Assembly (NCBI GenBank): GCA_964035015.1
Contig: OZ036015.1
Coordinates: forward strand, 7,929,309 to 7,993,308
From: Corallium rubrum
Lineage: Eukaryota; Cnidaria; Anthozoa; Scleralcyonacea; Coralliidae
Direction: 5' to 3'
Length of the DNA stretch: 64,000 nt
Both the position numbers and the translations under genes were made by a program. Below the pieces are notes generated by a model, which worked only from the letters and a program-made list of their open reading frames with translations, searched no databases and was not told where the DNA came from. Shown one piece after another: positions 28,093 through 38,284 of this stretch. Position 1 is the stretch's first letter. Each line of letters starts with the position of its first letter.

Positions 28093-28785
28093 CGAGAACA
28101 ATTAAAATGACGAAGTAACATATTTTGTAGTTTTTGGTTTCCTTGCTTCGTTTTTGAGATATTTCAGTTTGTTTGATATGCAAATTTAACTTATAAGATT
28201 CCTTTACGTCACTCTTTGTATAATGACTTATCGCAAAAGATTATATATCTTTTGCGATAAACAAAAACACTTCAAATTTACAGACTCTGTTGTAGGAGGA
28301 ACACTCGCACATGGTTCCTAATCCGATAAGTGCTTTTGTTCGATAATAACAAAGATATAGAACACTTCGCGATAAGTCATTATGCAAACTGTGACGTAAA
28401 GCCCTAATGAAACGAGAAAGCAAGTCATCGCAAGTTGGCAGTCAGGAATTTCTGTGGCGGTCGTTCGAACACCCAAATTAACAAAATAAAGGTTTCATGA
28501 GTGTTTTAAACAAGTTTTAACTTTGTCACAGTACATAATATTTTCGGGAAACTATTCAGAGGGGCTGGCTGAGATAGCGTGACTGCCAACTTGCGATGAC
28601 TTGCGTTCTCGTTTGATGAGGGCTTAAAGTTATCTTATAAGTCAAATTTGCACATCAAACAAACTGAAATATCTCAAGAACGAAGCAAGGAAACGAAAAA
28701 CTGCAAAAGATGTTACTCTATCATTTTAAGTGCTCTTTCAAATAAGACAAACTTAATTTTCATGCCATAGACACTTTAAAGACAT
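28083..28785. mobile_element. Long-arm MITE (GATATTTCAGTTTGTTTGA family) with nested insert
   Basis: Arms of about 130-150 bp (28083-28200 and 28634-28778) share GAGATATTTCAGTTTGTTTG and a TAGACACTTTA end. A second inverted-repeat element (AAGCCCTAATGAAACGAGAA...; 28399-28626) is nested inside. Relatives: 31523-32246, 53834-55243 (interrupted) and 59703-60140. Confidence 0.7.
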
Positions 28786-28845
28786 TGCTTTGGCTTCAAC
28801 GACTAAAACACCATCATCCCACCCCACCGCCACCAATGCATCTAG

Positions 28846-29800
28846 GCCATATACACACTAATGCGTTTTCATTTGAAAACGGGAGGAGACCTCGCATCGA
28901 AAACGTATCAATAGTTTTCTGTCCACACTATCGTTTTCGAATCGTTTTCGCCGTTTAGTAAAACGCTAAAAAGATCTACAGAGGTATGAATGAATAGTTC
29001 TACACGCGTAAAAACGCACAACTTGTTCACGGTTGTCAACAGGCGTGAACAAGTTGTGCTGCTCGCCGTGAACAAGTTGTGCTGCTCGCCGTGAACAATG
29101 TTGTGCTGCTCGCCGTGAACAAGTTGTCAACAAGTTGTTCACTTATGGTTCGAACAACTTGTTCACGGATAAATCAACAGTCATGAACAAGTTGTTCCAA
29201 CAGCTCATTTTTTATAGCCAACAACGTTGTTCGCACATGATACAACATGTTGTAACAGCATGACGAAATAACAACGATGAACAACAATGTTACAAGAATG
29301 GTGAACATGGTTGATGTATCAACACGTTCTTCGGTTGTTACAACATGCATGAACAACGGTTGTTGTTTCATCAAGCAGTAACAACTTGTTGAAACAATGA
29401 TGAACAATGTTGTTCATTTATCAGTGTTGTTCACATATGTCAACAAGTTGTTACAGCATTGTTGCAAGTTGTTGCATGAGCATTGTTGCAAGTTGTTGCA
29501 TGAGCATTGTTGCAAGTTGTTGCATGAGCATTGTTCAGGCAACAATGCTGTAACAACTTGCGAGATTTTTACGCGTGTAGGTGACTGAAACCAAGATAAC
29601 ATAATCGTGACATTTTCCAAAAGCTTCATTTTTGCCGTCTACACTGGTGCAGAAAAACGGCGTCTTTGAATGTCTCCACTCTGGAGAGCGTTTTCGAAAC
29701 GCTCCATTTTCGGTCACCGAAGACGCCGGATTGTGGACGAAAGGTCTAACCGTATCAAAGTCTACGTTTTCGTTTGAAAACGGATTAATGTGGGCTCTCT
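28846..29800. mobile_element. MITE (GTTTTCATTTGAAAACG) hosting copy B of the minisatellite MITE
   Basis: Outer arms: AATGCGTTTTCATTTGAAAA at about 28860 and the inverted GTTTTCGTTTGAAAACGGAT to about 29790. The inner element occupies 29000-29580. Confidence 0.6.
29000..29580. mobile_element. Minisatellite MITE, copy B (short array)
   Basis: Ends CTACACGCGTAAAAA (29000-29014) and the exact complement (29566-29580). The interior matches copy A (13603-14541), but the array holds only three or four 24-bp units, AGCATTGTTGCAAGTTGTTG plus CATG. Confidence 0.8.
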
Positions 29801-30103
29801 CTGCCAGTGAGCTCTATATATACAATTATACAATAACGTGACTTCTGTGTGCATTTTCATTGGTCGTTGACCGCGATCTATTAAAGGATAGACGCACAGA
29901 TGGCGTCAAATCACGTCAGATCACGTCAGATGGTCCTTTCTCCTATAGTAGAAACCGCTGACATTTCTCCAATAAATGAATTTATAACGGAATTGAAAAG
30001 ACTGCGGGCGTGGCTGAGGCCACAGTCAAGTAAATATATAAGGGAGAATAAGATCAGCGGTCACTACCATAAGAGAAAGGACTTGTATTTCAGCCCATTG
30101 TCT

Positions 30104-30446
30104 TCCTCAAATTGGCTGTATATACTAATTGTAATCAAGCTCTCAAATTGAGTGTGGGAGTCAATTTCAAGGAATTAAAAAACTAATTCCTAACCTCCCA
30201 CCCCAAACCACAACCCCCCGGAAACCCTAAACCTAACCACAACCCCCCGGTAGCCCTAAGCCTAATCACAACCCTCCGGAAAAAAGTCCCGCCTCTCAGA
30301 GCCCGACCACAACACCCTAACTAAGTTTTTCCTTATACGCTTTTTAGTTTAACGGCATCCCGCATGTGGGACAGAGTTGACGTTGAAATTGACTCCCACC
30401 CTCAATTTGAGAGCTTGATTACAATTAGTATATACAGTCAATTTGA
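30104..30446. mobile_element. Inverted-repeat element with AACCCCCCGG repeats
   Basis: Arms of about 60 bp (ATTGGCTGTATATACTAATT... and its complement) enclose imperfect repeats of CCCTAA(A/G)CCTAA(C/T)CACAACCCCCCGG. Confidence 0.6.
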
Positions 30447-30498
30447 CGAAGAGACCAGGTTGTGTATTTCTACCATCTTTGTAAAATATTGTTGGAAA

Positions 30499-31310
30499 TG
30501 TTTTTGCATAATCCTAAAGATGTTATGGCAGTTAGTAATCGTGCAAAGTTTCATTTCAAAATTCGTTGAAGAAAAGGTTAGAGGTAAGCCGATGTTAAAA
30601 AAAAGCCGATTGCCGATACCGATTGTTAAGAGCCGATATTTCCCCACCATCGGCCGATTAATCGGCAATACCAGTGTTTGCTAACCTGATGCTCAGTCCT
30701 CCCGTTTTGTCGTTTTATTCATCTCAAGTTTCGCATTGAGAGGAAGTCATCAAGCCAATTCTCGTATTTTGAGCGCAACAAAACAGTTTATTGACGCGAT
30801 TATTGACGCCGTACCACAGACGCTCGCTCCCCGATTTTGACCGGAGGGTTGCGGCTGTACACAGGCTATGATAAACGAGGAAGAGAGAGCAGAAATACGA
30901 GGACGAGAGTCACGACTACAGCCGATCCGATGGTGAAAGACGATCGCCGATTGTGAGAAAAACTAGCCGTTAATCGGCTCTGCTGATGTTTTGCCGATGA
31001 TCGGCTCACCTCTAGAAAAGATGATATTTTACGTGCATTAAAGTGGCTGAGCTTGAGAAGAATGAGTCGAGGAAGCTTATGACGTCATAGACTCAATAAC
31101 AACAATGACCGTTTTGTTGACAACAACAATGATCTTTTGTTTTTGTTGAGGCTATGATGTCATAAGTTCTCCTCAACTCATTCTTCTCAAACACGGCCAA
31201 TTTACTCCAAAATACAAACTTCGCACCTAAAATACAACTTTGTTTTTGAGAATTTCGAAGTGAAACTTTGCATCAAGTACCATAACATTTTTAGGATTAT
31301 GCAAAAACAT
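30499..31310. mobile_element. Palindromic element split by a hAT-like MITE
   Basis: Inverted arms GTTTTTGCATAATCCTAAAG at about 30499 and its complement ending about 31308. The interior contains GACGTCATA hairpins and the hAT-like element at 30579-31014. Confidence 0.6.
30579..31014. mobile_element. hAT-like MITE with 8-bp target duplication
   Basis: Ends TAGAGGTAAGCCGATG and the complement of GATCGGCTCACCTCTA. Flanks are GAAAAGGT (30571-30578) and GAAAAGAT (31015-31022), an 8-bp duplication with one mismatch, as expected for hAT elements. The interior is full of GCCGATT blocks in both orientations and has no transposase. Confidence 0.7.
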
Positions 31311-31491
31311 AGACCTTATTCAAAAATGCCGCCGAATTAGAATTCTTTTATGTGCATATAAATTAGCCCTTATGAGCTCGTTTTAAAGTAAAAATTCTTT
31401 TGAATTTCACACATGAAAACGAGTTCATAAGGGCTAATTTATATGTACATAAAAGATTTTTAATTCGTTGGCCATTTTTGAATAAGGTCTA
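31310..31491. mobile_element. Short palindromic MITE
   Basis: TAGACCTTATTCAAAAATG and its complement at the ends; the arms of about 75 bp share AAATTAGCCCTTATGA. Confidence 0.75.
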
Positions 31492-31522
31492 TTAGCAACA
31501 ATATTCTCATCTGAGAAGCTCA

Positions 31523-32246
31523 TTAAAGTGTATATGAAATGAAAATTAAGTTTGTTTAATTTGAAAGAACTCTTGATATTGTAAAATAACATCTTCTACA
31601 GTTTTTCCATATCTTACTTCGTTCTTGAGATCTTACTATTTGTTTGATATGTAAATGATCACACTGCATACGTCACATTGTATAATGAGTTACTGAGAAA
31701 TCGTGCATATCATTGATATTACAGTTGATTTCACATTACTTTACCGCCGTGTGTTGCGAAGTTCGTTTGGAAGTTCCGAAGTTCGTTCGGAAGTTTGGAA
31801 TTACGTTGCCAAGGTTGAAAAATTATCCAATCATAACGAGTTTTGATCGACAGCTTAATTTTTCAACCTTGGCAACGTAATTCCGAACTTCCGAACGAAC
31901 TTCGGAACTTCCCAACGAACTTCGCAACACACGGCGGTAAAGTAATGTGAAATCAACTGTAATCTGTTAAATCGCTTGAACCTATGTTTGTTTAAAGTCA
32001 TGAGACAAATACACCTACATGCCCAGTTTCGTGTGACTTTGTTCGATAACTTCAACAATATTCCTAATTTTCCAACAACTCATTATACAATGTGACGTAT
32101 GCAGTGTGCTCATTTACATATCAAACAAATAGTAAGATCTCAAGAATGAAGTAAGATATGGAAAAACTGTAGAAGATGTTACTTTACAATATCAAGAGTT
32201 CTTTCAAATTAGACAAACTTAATTTTCATTTCATATACACTTTAAA
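31523..32246. mobile_element. Long-arm MITE with nested hairpin
   Basis: Arms of about 170 bp, ends TTAAAGTGTATATGAAATGA and complement, same family as 28083-28785. A nested hairpin at about 31733-31960 carries GAAGTTCGTTCGGAAGTT blocks. Confidence 0.75.
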
Positions 32247-32249
32247 GAA

Positions 32250-32790
32250 AACACCAAACTGGTGCGGCCTGGTCGCTGTTGAAAATGATATTTTGGCCAA
32301 AAATTCAGCAACACAGATTGCGTTAGAAATACCACGACTTCAGCCTAACCTCGCCCCAATCTCTTTGACCCGACGGCCGCGTTACATCATCCCAATCTAC
32401 TGAACGCAGTAAAGGACGATGAGAGTCCTTTTGAGAGATCCATTTTAGTGCTAGCTCCTTCTCTGGTATGCTTCGTGCCTTGTGAGCTTGCAGGAAATAT
32501 CATTAGCGGTTACAGGAAAATATCGACCATAGGAGTAAACATGGGTTGATTGGGAGCACATTGGGAGATGGTGTGACATTGTTTGGTCAAGTAGCTGAAA
32601 CAATCTTATTTTATGTTTGTGTAAATAATTTCGAGATTCAATTTTAGAGTATTGCAATATATATTGACACAATTCAGTATCACTTTGTTTCTTCTTTATA
32701 TTAGAAACTTCTAACCGCGCCCCCCCCAAAAAAACTCTTTCTTCCCCCCCCCCCCCCCCAACCAGAAACTGCATGACCAAAAAAATCCGC
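32250..32790. other. Unassigned, no gene seen
   Basis: No recognisable repeat or coding region, apart from homopolymers (C)n and (A)n at about 32720-32760. Confidence 0.5.
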
Positions 32791-32794
32791 AGTG

Positions 32795-33745
32795 TAGTGT
32801 GTAGTGGTGTGGTGTAGAGTAGTGTGGTGTGGTGTAGTGTAGTGTGGTGTGGTGTAGAGTAGTGTGGTGTAGTGTGGTGTGGTGTAGTGTGGTGTAGAGT
32901 AGTGTGGTGTAGTGTGGTGTGGTGTAGTGTGGTGTGGTGCGGTGTGGTGTAGAGTAGTGTGGTGTGGTGTAGTGTGGTGTGGTGTAGTGTGGTGTAGAGT
33001 AGTGTGGTGGTGCGGTGTGGTGTAGAGTAGTGTGGTGCGGTGTGGTGTAGAGTAGTGTGGTGTGGTGTAGAGTAGTGTGGTGGTGCGGTGTGGTGTAGAG
33101 TAGTGTGGTGTAGTGTAGTGTAGTGTAGAGTTGTGTGATATGGTGCGGTGTAGTGTGTGGTGTAGAGTAGTGTTGTGTGGTATGGTGTGGTGTGGTGTAG
33201 TGTGGAGTAGTGTTGTGTGGTGTGTGGTATGGTGCAGTGTCGTGTATAGTGTGGTGTGGTGTGGTGTAGAGTAGTATTGTGTTGTGTGGTGTGGTATGGC
33301 GTGGTGTGGAGTAGTGGTGTGGTGTGGAGTAGTGTGGTTTGGTGTGGTGTAGAGTAGTGTTGTGTGGTGTGGTGTGGAGTAGTATGGTATGGTGTGGTGT
33401 GGTGTAGAGTAGAGTAGTGTGGTGTGGTGTAGAGTAGTGTTGTGTGGTGTGGTGTGGTGTTGTGTGGTGTGGTGTGGTGTGGTGTGGTGTAGTGTGGTGT
33501 GGTGTGGTGTTGTGTAGAGTAGTGTGGTGTAGTGTGGTGTGGTGTGGTGTGGTGTGGAGTAGTGTGGTATGGTGTGTAGAGTAGAGTAGTGTGGTGTAGA
33601 GTAGTGGTGTTGTGTGGTATGGTGTGGTGTGGTGCGGTACACCACACCACACTATACACACACACACACCATACCACACAACACCACACTACTCTACACC
33701 ACACCACACCACACTACTCCACACTACAGTGTAGTGTGTAGTTTA
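32795..33745. repeat. GTGTA/GTGTG pentanucleotide array with strand switch
   Basis: About 845 bp of GTGTG/GTGTA/GAGTA pentamers on the plus strand, then a switch near 33640 to the complementary CACAC/CACTA pentamers for about 80 bp, then back to GTGTA. Open frames made of HHTTPHYST strings are artefacts. Confidence 0.95.
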
Positions 33746-34110
33746 GTGTAGTGTTAACGATATCCAAAGCGTCTAATGGCGTCACGATTTAGTAACGTAA
33801 ACCATGTGACAGATTGGGGGGGGGGGGGGGTAGCCATGATTGCATCAGTTGTCCTGCATGACTCAACTTTTGTACCTTTTCACTTGCCCCCCCCAAAATA
33901 AAACTTGCACTCCCAGATTTCTTAGTCTAGCTACGTGCCTGATAATTTCCCAACGCAGCCCGAGGTGAAGAATCAGACATAGTTTAACGCTACTCTGGCT
34001 TCATGACCCAACGTTTCAACACTCCAATCTGGTGTCTTCATCATTACGACTATTTGAGAAAGCCAGCAGTGGCGTCGCCAGACCTGGGAGAGTGGCGGTG
34101 GGGGGACAAA

Positions 34111-34226
34111 ATGATGACGTCATATGACGTCTATATGACGTCATCGTTATATGACGTCATCGGTATATGACGTCATCTTTATATGACGTCATCTTTATAT
34201 GACGTCATCGGTATATGACGTCATAA
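34111..34226. repeat. 16-bp tandem array of CRE palindromes
   Basis: Perfect TGACGTCA at 34115, 34136, 34152, 34168, 34184, 34200 and 34216, with a one-base variant (TGACGTCT) at 34125. The last six are spaced exactly 16 bp apart (unit ATATGACGTCATCKTT). TGACGTCA is the consensus CREB/ATF site. Confidence 0.85.
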
Positions 34227-34389
34227 TTGTTGGTTACTTCATGTTAATTCTATGATGGTTTCGGGTTGATTCAGGTAGAGCTAACCCAACACTAACTGTA
34301 ACCTCTGCATTAACCTTAACACCCAAACAACATAGCAGCTACGACACGAATGATTGCCGTTGCTACCAATACCAGCCCAATCAGCACCG

Positions 34390-34735
34390 CCGCCAGCACC
34401 ACCACCATGACCATGACCATGACCATCACAATCAGCATTACCATCATGATCACCATCACCTTCACCTTCACCATCACCATCTCCATCACCATCACTATCA
34501 CCTTCACCATCACCATCACCATCACCATCACCATCACCAGCTCCATCACTATCACCATCTCCATCACCATCTCCATCACCATCACTATCACCTTCACCAT
34601 CACCATCACAGTCACCATCACCACACCATCGCTATCACCATCACCATGAACATGAACATGAACATGAACATGACCATGACAATTACCATGACCATGACCA
34701 CGACCAGGAACACGACCACGACAACGACCAGCAAC
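34390..34735. repeat. CACCAT-type hexanucleotide array
   Basis: (CACCAT/CACCTT)n to about 34645, then (GAACAT)n and (GACCAT/GACCAC)n. Frames reading TITITI or MVMVMV are not genes. Confidence 0.9.
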
Positions 34736-35492
34736 ATTAGGGTGGAGTGAAATTGGCCAAAAAAATATTTTTTTTCGTTTCTTCTTCTAATAGTTTTAAA
34801 AACTTGCTATGAGGTATAACAAATTATTTGGTGAAAAATGGTGCAATTTGGGCAATACCTTGAGGTGCCCCCACAATGTGCACTAAGTCTCCTGAGTGAA
34901 CTACTCACGCAAGAAAAGATATGAAAAACACATTCACACACTTGTAAACTATTTGACCAGCTAGCGGTGTAAGCTGAGCACTTGGAATCATTACACCATC
35001 CCCCCCCCCCCCCCCCCCAACTTTCTCACCGGATTTGGAAGAATTGAAGATAACTGGGGAACGCGTCCCCCCCAGTCCCTCCCCCCTAGCGAGGTCACTG
35101 AAAGGCAGAATGATATAAGAAAACGGAATTGGGTTGGTTTTTTTGTAAGTATAGCACAGAGGGTATTCCAATTCTTTTTTGCAGTCATAAAGAGTTTCGT
35201 GACTTAGGACGTCTCGTGAATATAAAACTATATTGCGAACATGTGGCGGAAAATTGATGTTTGCGTTTTCGTTGAGACCAAGTGTGAAAGTTTGACGTCA
35301 ACATTCTAATTAAGGAGGACTATCTTGTGACATGACAATAAGTTGTACGTATGCATGGAGTGCATGTGGCACCTTTACGATCTTGGTGTAACACAGAGCC
35401 GTAGATAGGTGGGGGGGATTTTTATAATGTTGATTATCTTTTTTTGGTATTCAGGCAGTTATATAGTTAACAAGACGCCTGGTCAGGCGTTC
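34736..35492. other. Unassigned, no gene seen
   Basis: Contains a poly-C tract at about 34999-35018 and a C-rich piece at 35067-35087 that look like MITE homopolymers; nothing coding. Confidence 0.5.
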
Positions 35493-36560
35493 ACTCGGGC
35501 TACTGCAAAATCACAGTGCTATGCAGTGCTAAGGTCTAAAGTCTATTAAACACATTGGTCACAGACAAAAGTCAAAACGCAATCCAATTCTCCGATAGAA
35601 AACACAATTTGCAATAAGAAAACACGATGGCTGTATTTATTAACATATTTCCACACATGTACACAGCGCTCATATGTCGAGTCTCTTCAGGTATTAAATA
35701 TCAACACATCAACGGCGTGTGCGATTGTAAGTGTATATAATATCAAGATACTTGCCACCGACATTACTGACCAATAACTATGTCTGTGAACACACAGAAC
35801 ACATCCGAGACGAGTGATCAGACATCAGGAAAGCAAAGAAAGAAAGTATTATTTCCACACATGTACAGCGTTCAATATGTCAAGTCTCTTCGCCTTATTA
35901 CACGCAAGTTCACTTAATGAACGGCGTGTGCGATTGTAAGTGTATATAATAATATCAAGATACTTGCCAGCGACATTACTGCCCAATAACTATGTCTGTG
36001 AACAAACAAAACACATCCGAGACGAGAAAGCTCACTCGCTCACTCACTCAGTCGAAAAGGAAGAAGTGAAAATAGTGTACCAATGGAAATAACGAGACAG
36101 CTTACCTTTACAGGTACTTCAACAGATCCTGGCGAGTTTTGATAAAACGGCCATGCAATGTATAGTATCGCCGAGAGATAGAGATTGATTCCTCGTTGCT
36201 CGAACACGTCCTGATTGCTCAGACAAAGGTTATAGCACAGATCAGTGGGTCATACTCATTACTGTCATTAGACGTAGCCAATGTCCGCCACTCCGCCACC
36301 GCATCTCGGCCTTATTTTTGATCGACAGCCAGTCGATAGCCAACACGTAAACAACTGAGAAACAGTGAAATGTCTTGCTAATACTCAAAAACATCGATAA
36401 AATGGCAATGAAAGCTTGGTCCAAAAGAAACAACTCGCCAAACCTCGATTTCGCAAAGCGGCGGCCATTACGGCAATTTCGCGCGGCCGGGAGACTAAGA
36501 CTAAAACGCAAAAAATAACAAAGCCGAAACCTAGACTCGTCTACCTGCGGTAGCCCGAGT
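35493..36560. mobile_element. 1.07-kb inverted-repeat element with a ~190-bp duplication
   Basis: Ends ACTCGGGCTACTGCA (35493) and the complement of TGCGGTAGCCCGAGT (to 36560), 14 of 15 matching. Inside, about 35640-35820 and 35850-36026 are direct copies (ATTTCCACACATGTACA..., GGCGTGTGCGATTGTAAGTG). A minus-strand open frame at 36242-36601 runs over the right end and resembles no family I know. Confidence 0.6.
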
Positions 36561-36617
36561 AATAATTTGCGCAAGAACATCACATTGGTTCCCAGAGTCA
36601 CAGAATAAAGAACTAAC

Positions 36618-36963
36618 TAGTGGGGGCGGATACAGGGGGGGGGTGTGACTGGGTGACTAGTCACCCCCCTTCCCTGTCCCAACCAATACAGGATTATACA
36701 GCGATACACTAGTAATTGTCTTTGAAATATGTAATACTGTAGTTTTAGACAAAATCTTTTGTAAATATGAGAGAACGTGTCTTAAAAAATATGTTTTAAA
36801 ATGTTCAAAATTTTGCTAAAATATGATGTCGGATCGCGGGAAATGCCATTTCAGAGACTCAAATCTCAAAAATTTTCCGGGGGAGCATACCTGCAGACCC
36901 CCCTCCTAGAAATTGGGCACTCTTACTGCCCCCCTGACTAAAAAATCCTGTCTACGGCCCCAG
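36618..36963. mobile_element. G/C-tract MITE of the GCATGCCCC family
   Basis: Ends AGTGGGGGCGGATACAGG and the complement of CCTGTCTACGGCCCCAGTG. The interior resembles 40910-41100 in reverse. Confidence 0.55.
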
Positions 36964-37019
36964 TGTAATACGAACGTGCACCGAACGTCTGTTACATGTC
37001 AAGCTCGATTACTCAGAAA

Positions 37020-37600
37020 CGATTTCTGAGACCCCAGACAGACTTCGAACCTGCAACCTTCGATGACCGCTTCGACGCTCTAACCATTGAGCCACCCTAA
37101 CCCTAACCCAACCCTAACCCTAACTGAGGCTCAGATGGAGAGCTAAGTTTGTAAATTCATAGTCATGTGTGTACAACCTGTAACATTCTGATGACCAGTG
37201 AGACACTCTAATCATTGAGCTACAAGAACTCAGATGGTGACTCACTCACCATCAGTGTCTCACTGGTCATCAGAAGGTTACAGGTTGTACACATATGTAA
37301 CCTTCACGGTTACATATGCGTACAACCTGTAACCTGATGACGACCAGTGAGACACTCTAACCATTGAGCTACAAGAATTCAGATGGCGAGTGAAGCTTAC
37401 ATATGTGTACAACCTGTAAGCTTCTGATGACCAGTGAGACACTCTAACCATTGAGCTACAAGAACTCAGATGGTGAGTGAAGGTTACATATGTGTACAAC
37501 TTGTAACCTTCTGATGACCAGTGAGACACTCTAACCATTGAGCCACTGAGGCTCAGATGGAGAGCTAAGGTTGCAAATTCATAGTCATATGTGCTCCCAA
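37020..37600 (-). mobile_element. tRNA SINE with internal 87-bp array and telomeric insert
   Basis: On the minus strand: leader ACTATGAATTTGC..., CTTAGCTCTCCATCTGAGCC, A box TGGCTCAATGGTTAGAG, B box GGTTGCAGGTTCGAAG, then a GGGGTCTCAGAAATC tail to 37020. About four 87-bp head units lie at 37150-37540. Near the outer tRNA head, 29 bp of telomere-type repeat (37096-37124) interrupts the SINE. Confidence 0.75.
37096..37124. repeat. Interstitial telomeric repeat inside a SINE
   Basis: Four CCTAAC units and one CCAAC. The uninterrupted equivalent is GAGCCACTGAGGCTC at about 37541-37555, so the repeat sits cleanly between GAGCCAC and TGAGGCTC. Confidence 0.85.
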
Positions 37601-38284
37601 GTGGTAACGTTTGCATACGAGACTGTCTTGGTTTGTTCCAAATGGAAAATGATGACACGTTTTAGGCCTTGTGACAAATGGGGTACAGTGACGTAGCCAG
37701 GGTCTTGAGTTTGGGTGGGGGGGGGGGGGCAAGAACCTTGGTCTCCTAGGGGGATCTGGGGCATGCCCCCCCGGAAAATTGTGGATTTCTAGGGTCTCTG
37801 AAACGCTATTTCCTGCATTTTGAGGCAAGTATTTAAGAGTAATCCAAAAGCCATAAATTACATAATTTTGTTGAAATCAAACCAGAATATAGAATGATAC
37901 ACGTCAGAATATCTTTACATTTATTTATAAACAAGACGTCGTAGAGTAGCATATGCATATGCCTGCTAAATATATAACACATTACTAGTCCACTCACTTG
38001 GCTTTAAAACAATGTACCTACCCCATCCCCCACCCCCACCCCCACCCCTACAAGTTTCTCAACGGATTTAAACCTTTCGGGGGGCGACCGCCCCTCTCGC
38101 CCCAAACCCCCACCCCACCCCCACACGTACAAAATTTGTAGGGGGGTATTTTTCATGCGCCGTATAAAATATGAGAATTAAGTTCATGAAAAATACGCCG
38201 TCTGTAACCATTAAATACGGCAATTTCATTAAGTTCGACAGTGCCATTAAATACGACGAGCCCAGTTGTATAATACGACTCAAG

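Noticed and set aside
32451-33707. 418-codon minus-strand open frame
   Set aside because: It is the translation of the GTGTA/GTGTG array; overlapping frames of similar length are equally open.
33990-34050. Hammerhead on the minus strand
   Set aside because: The core reads AUGAUGA instead of CUGAUGA and stem I does not pair.
36242-36601. 119-codon minus-strand open frame
   Set aside because: It overlaps the end of an inverted-repeat element, shows no family resemblance and has no splice or codon support.
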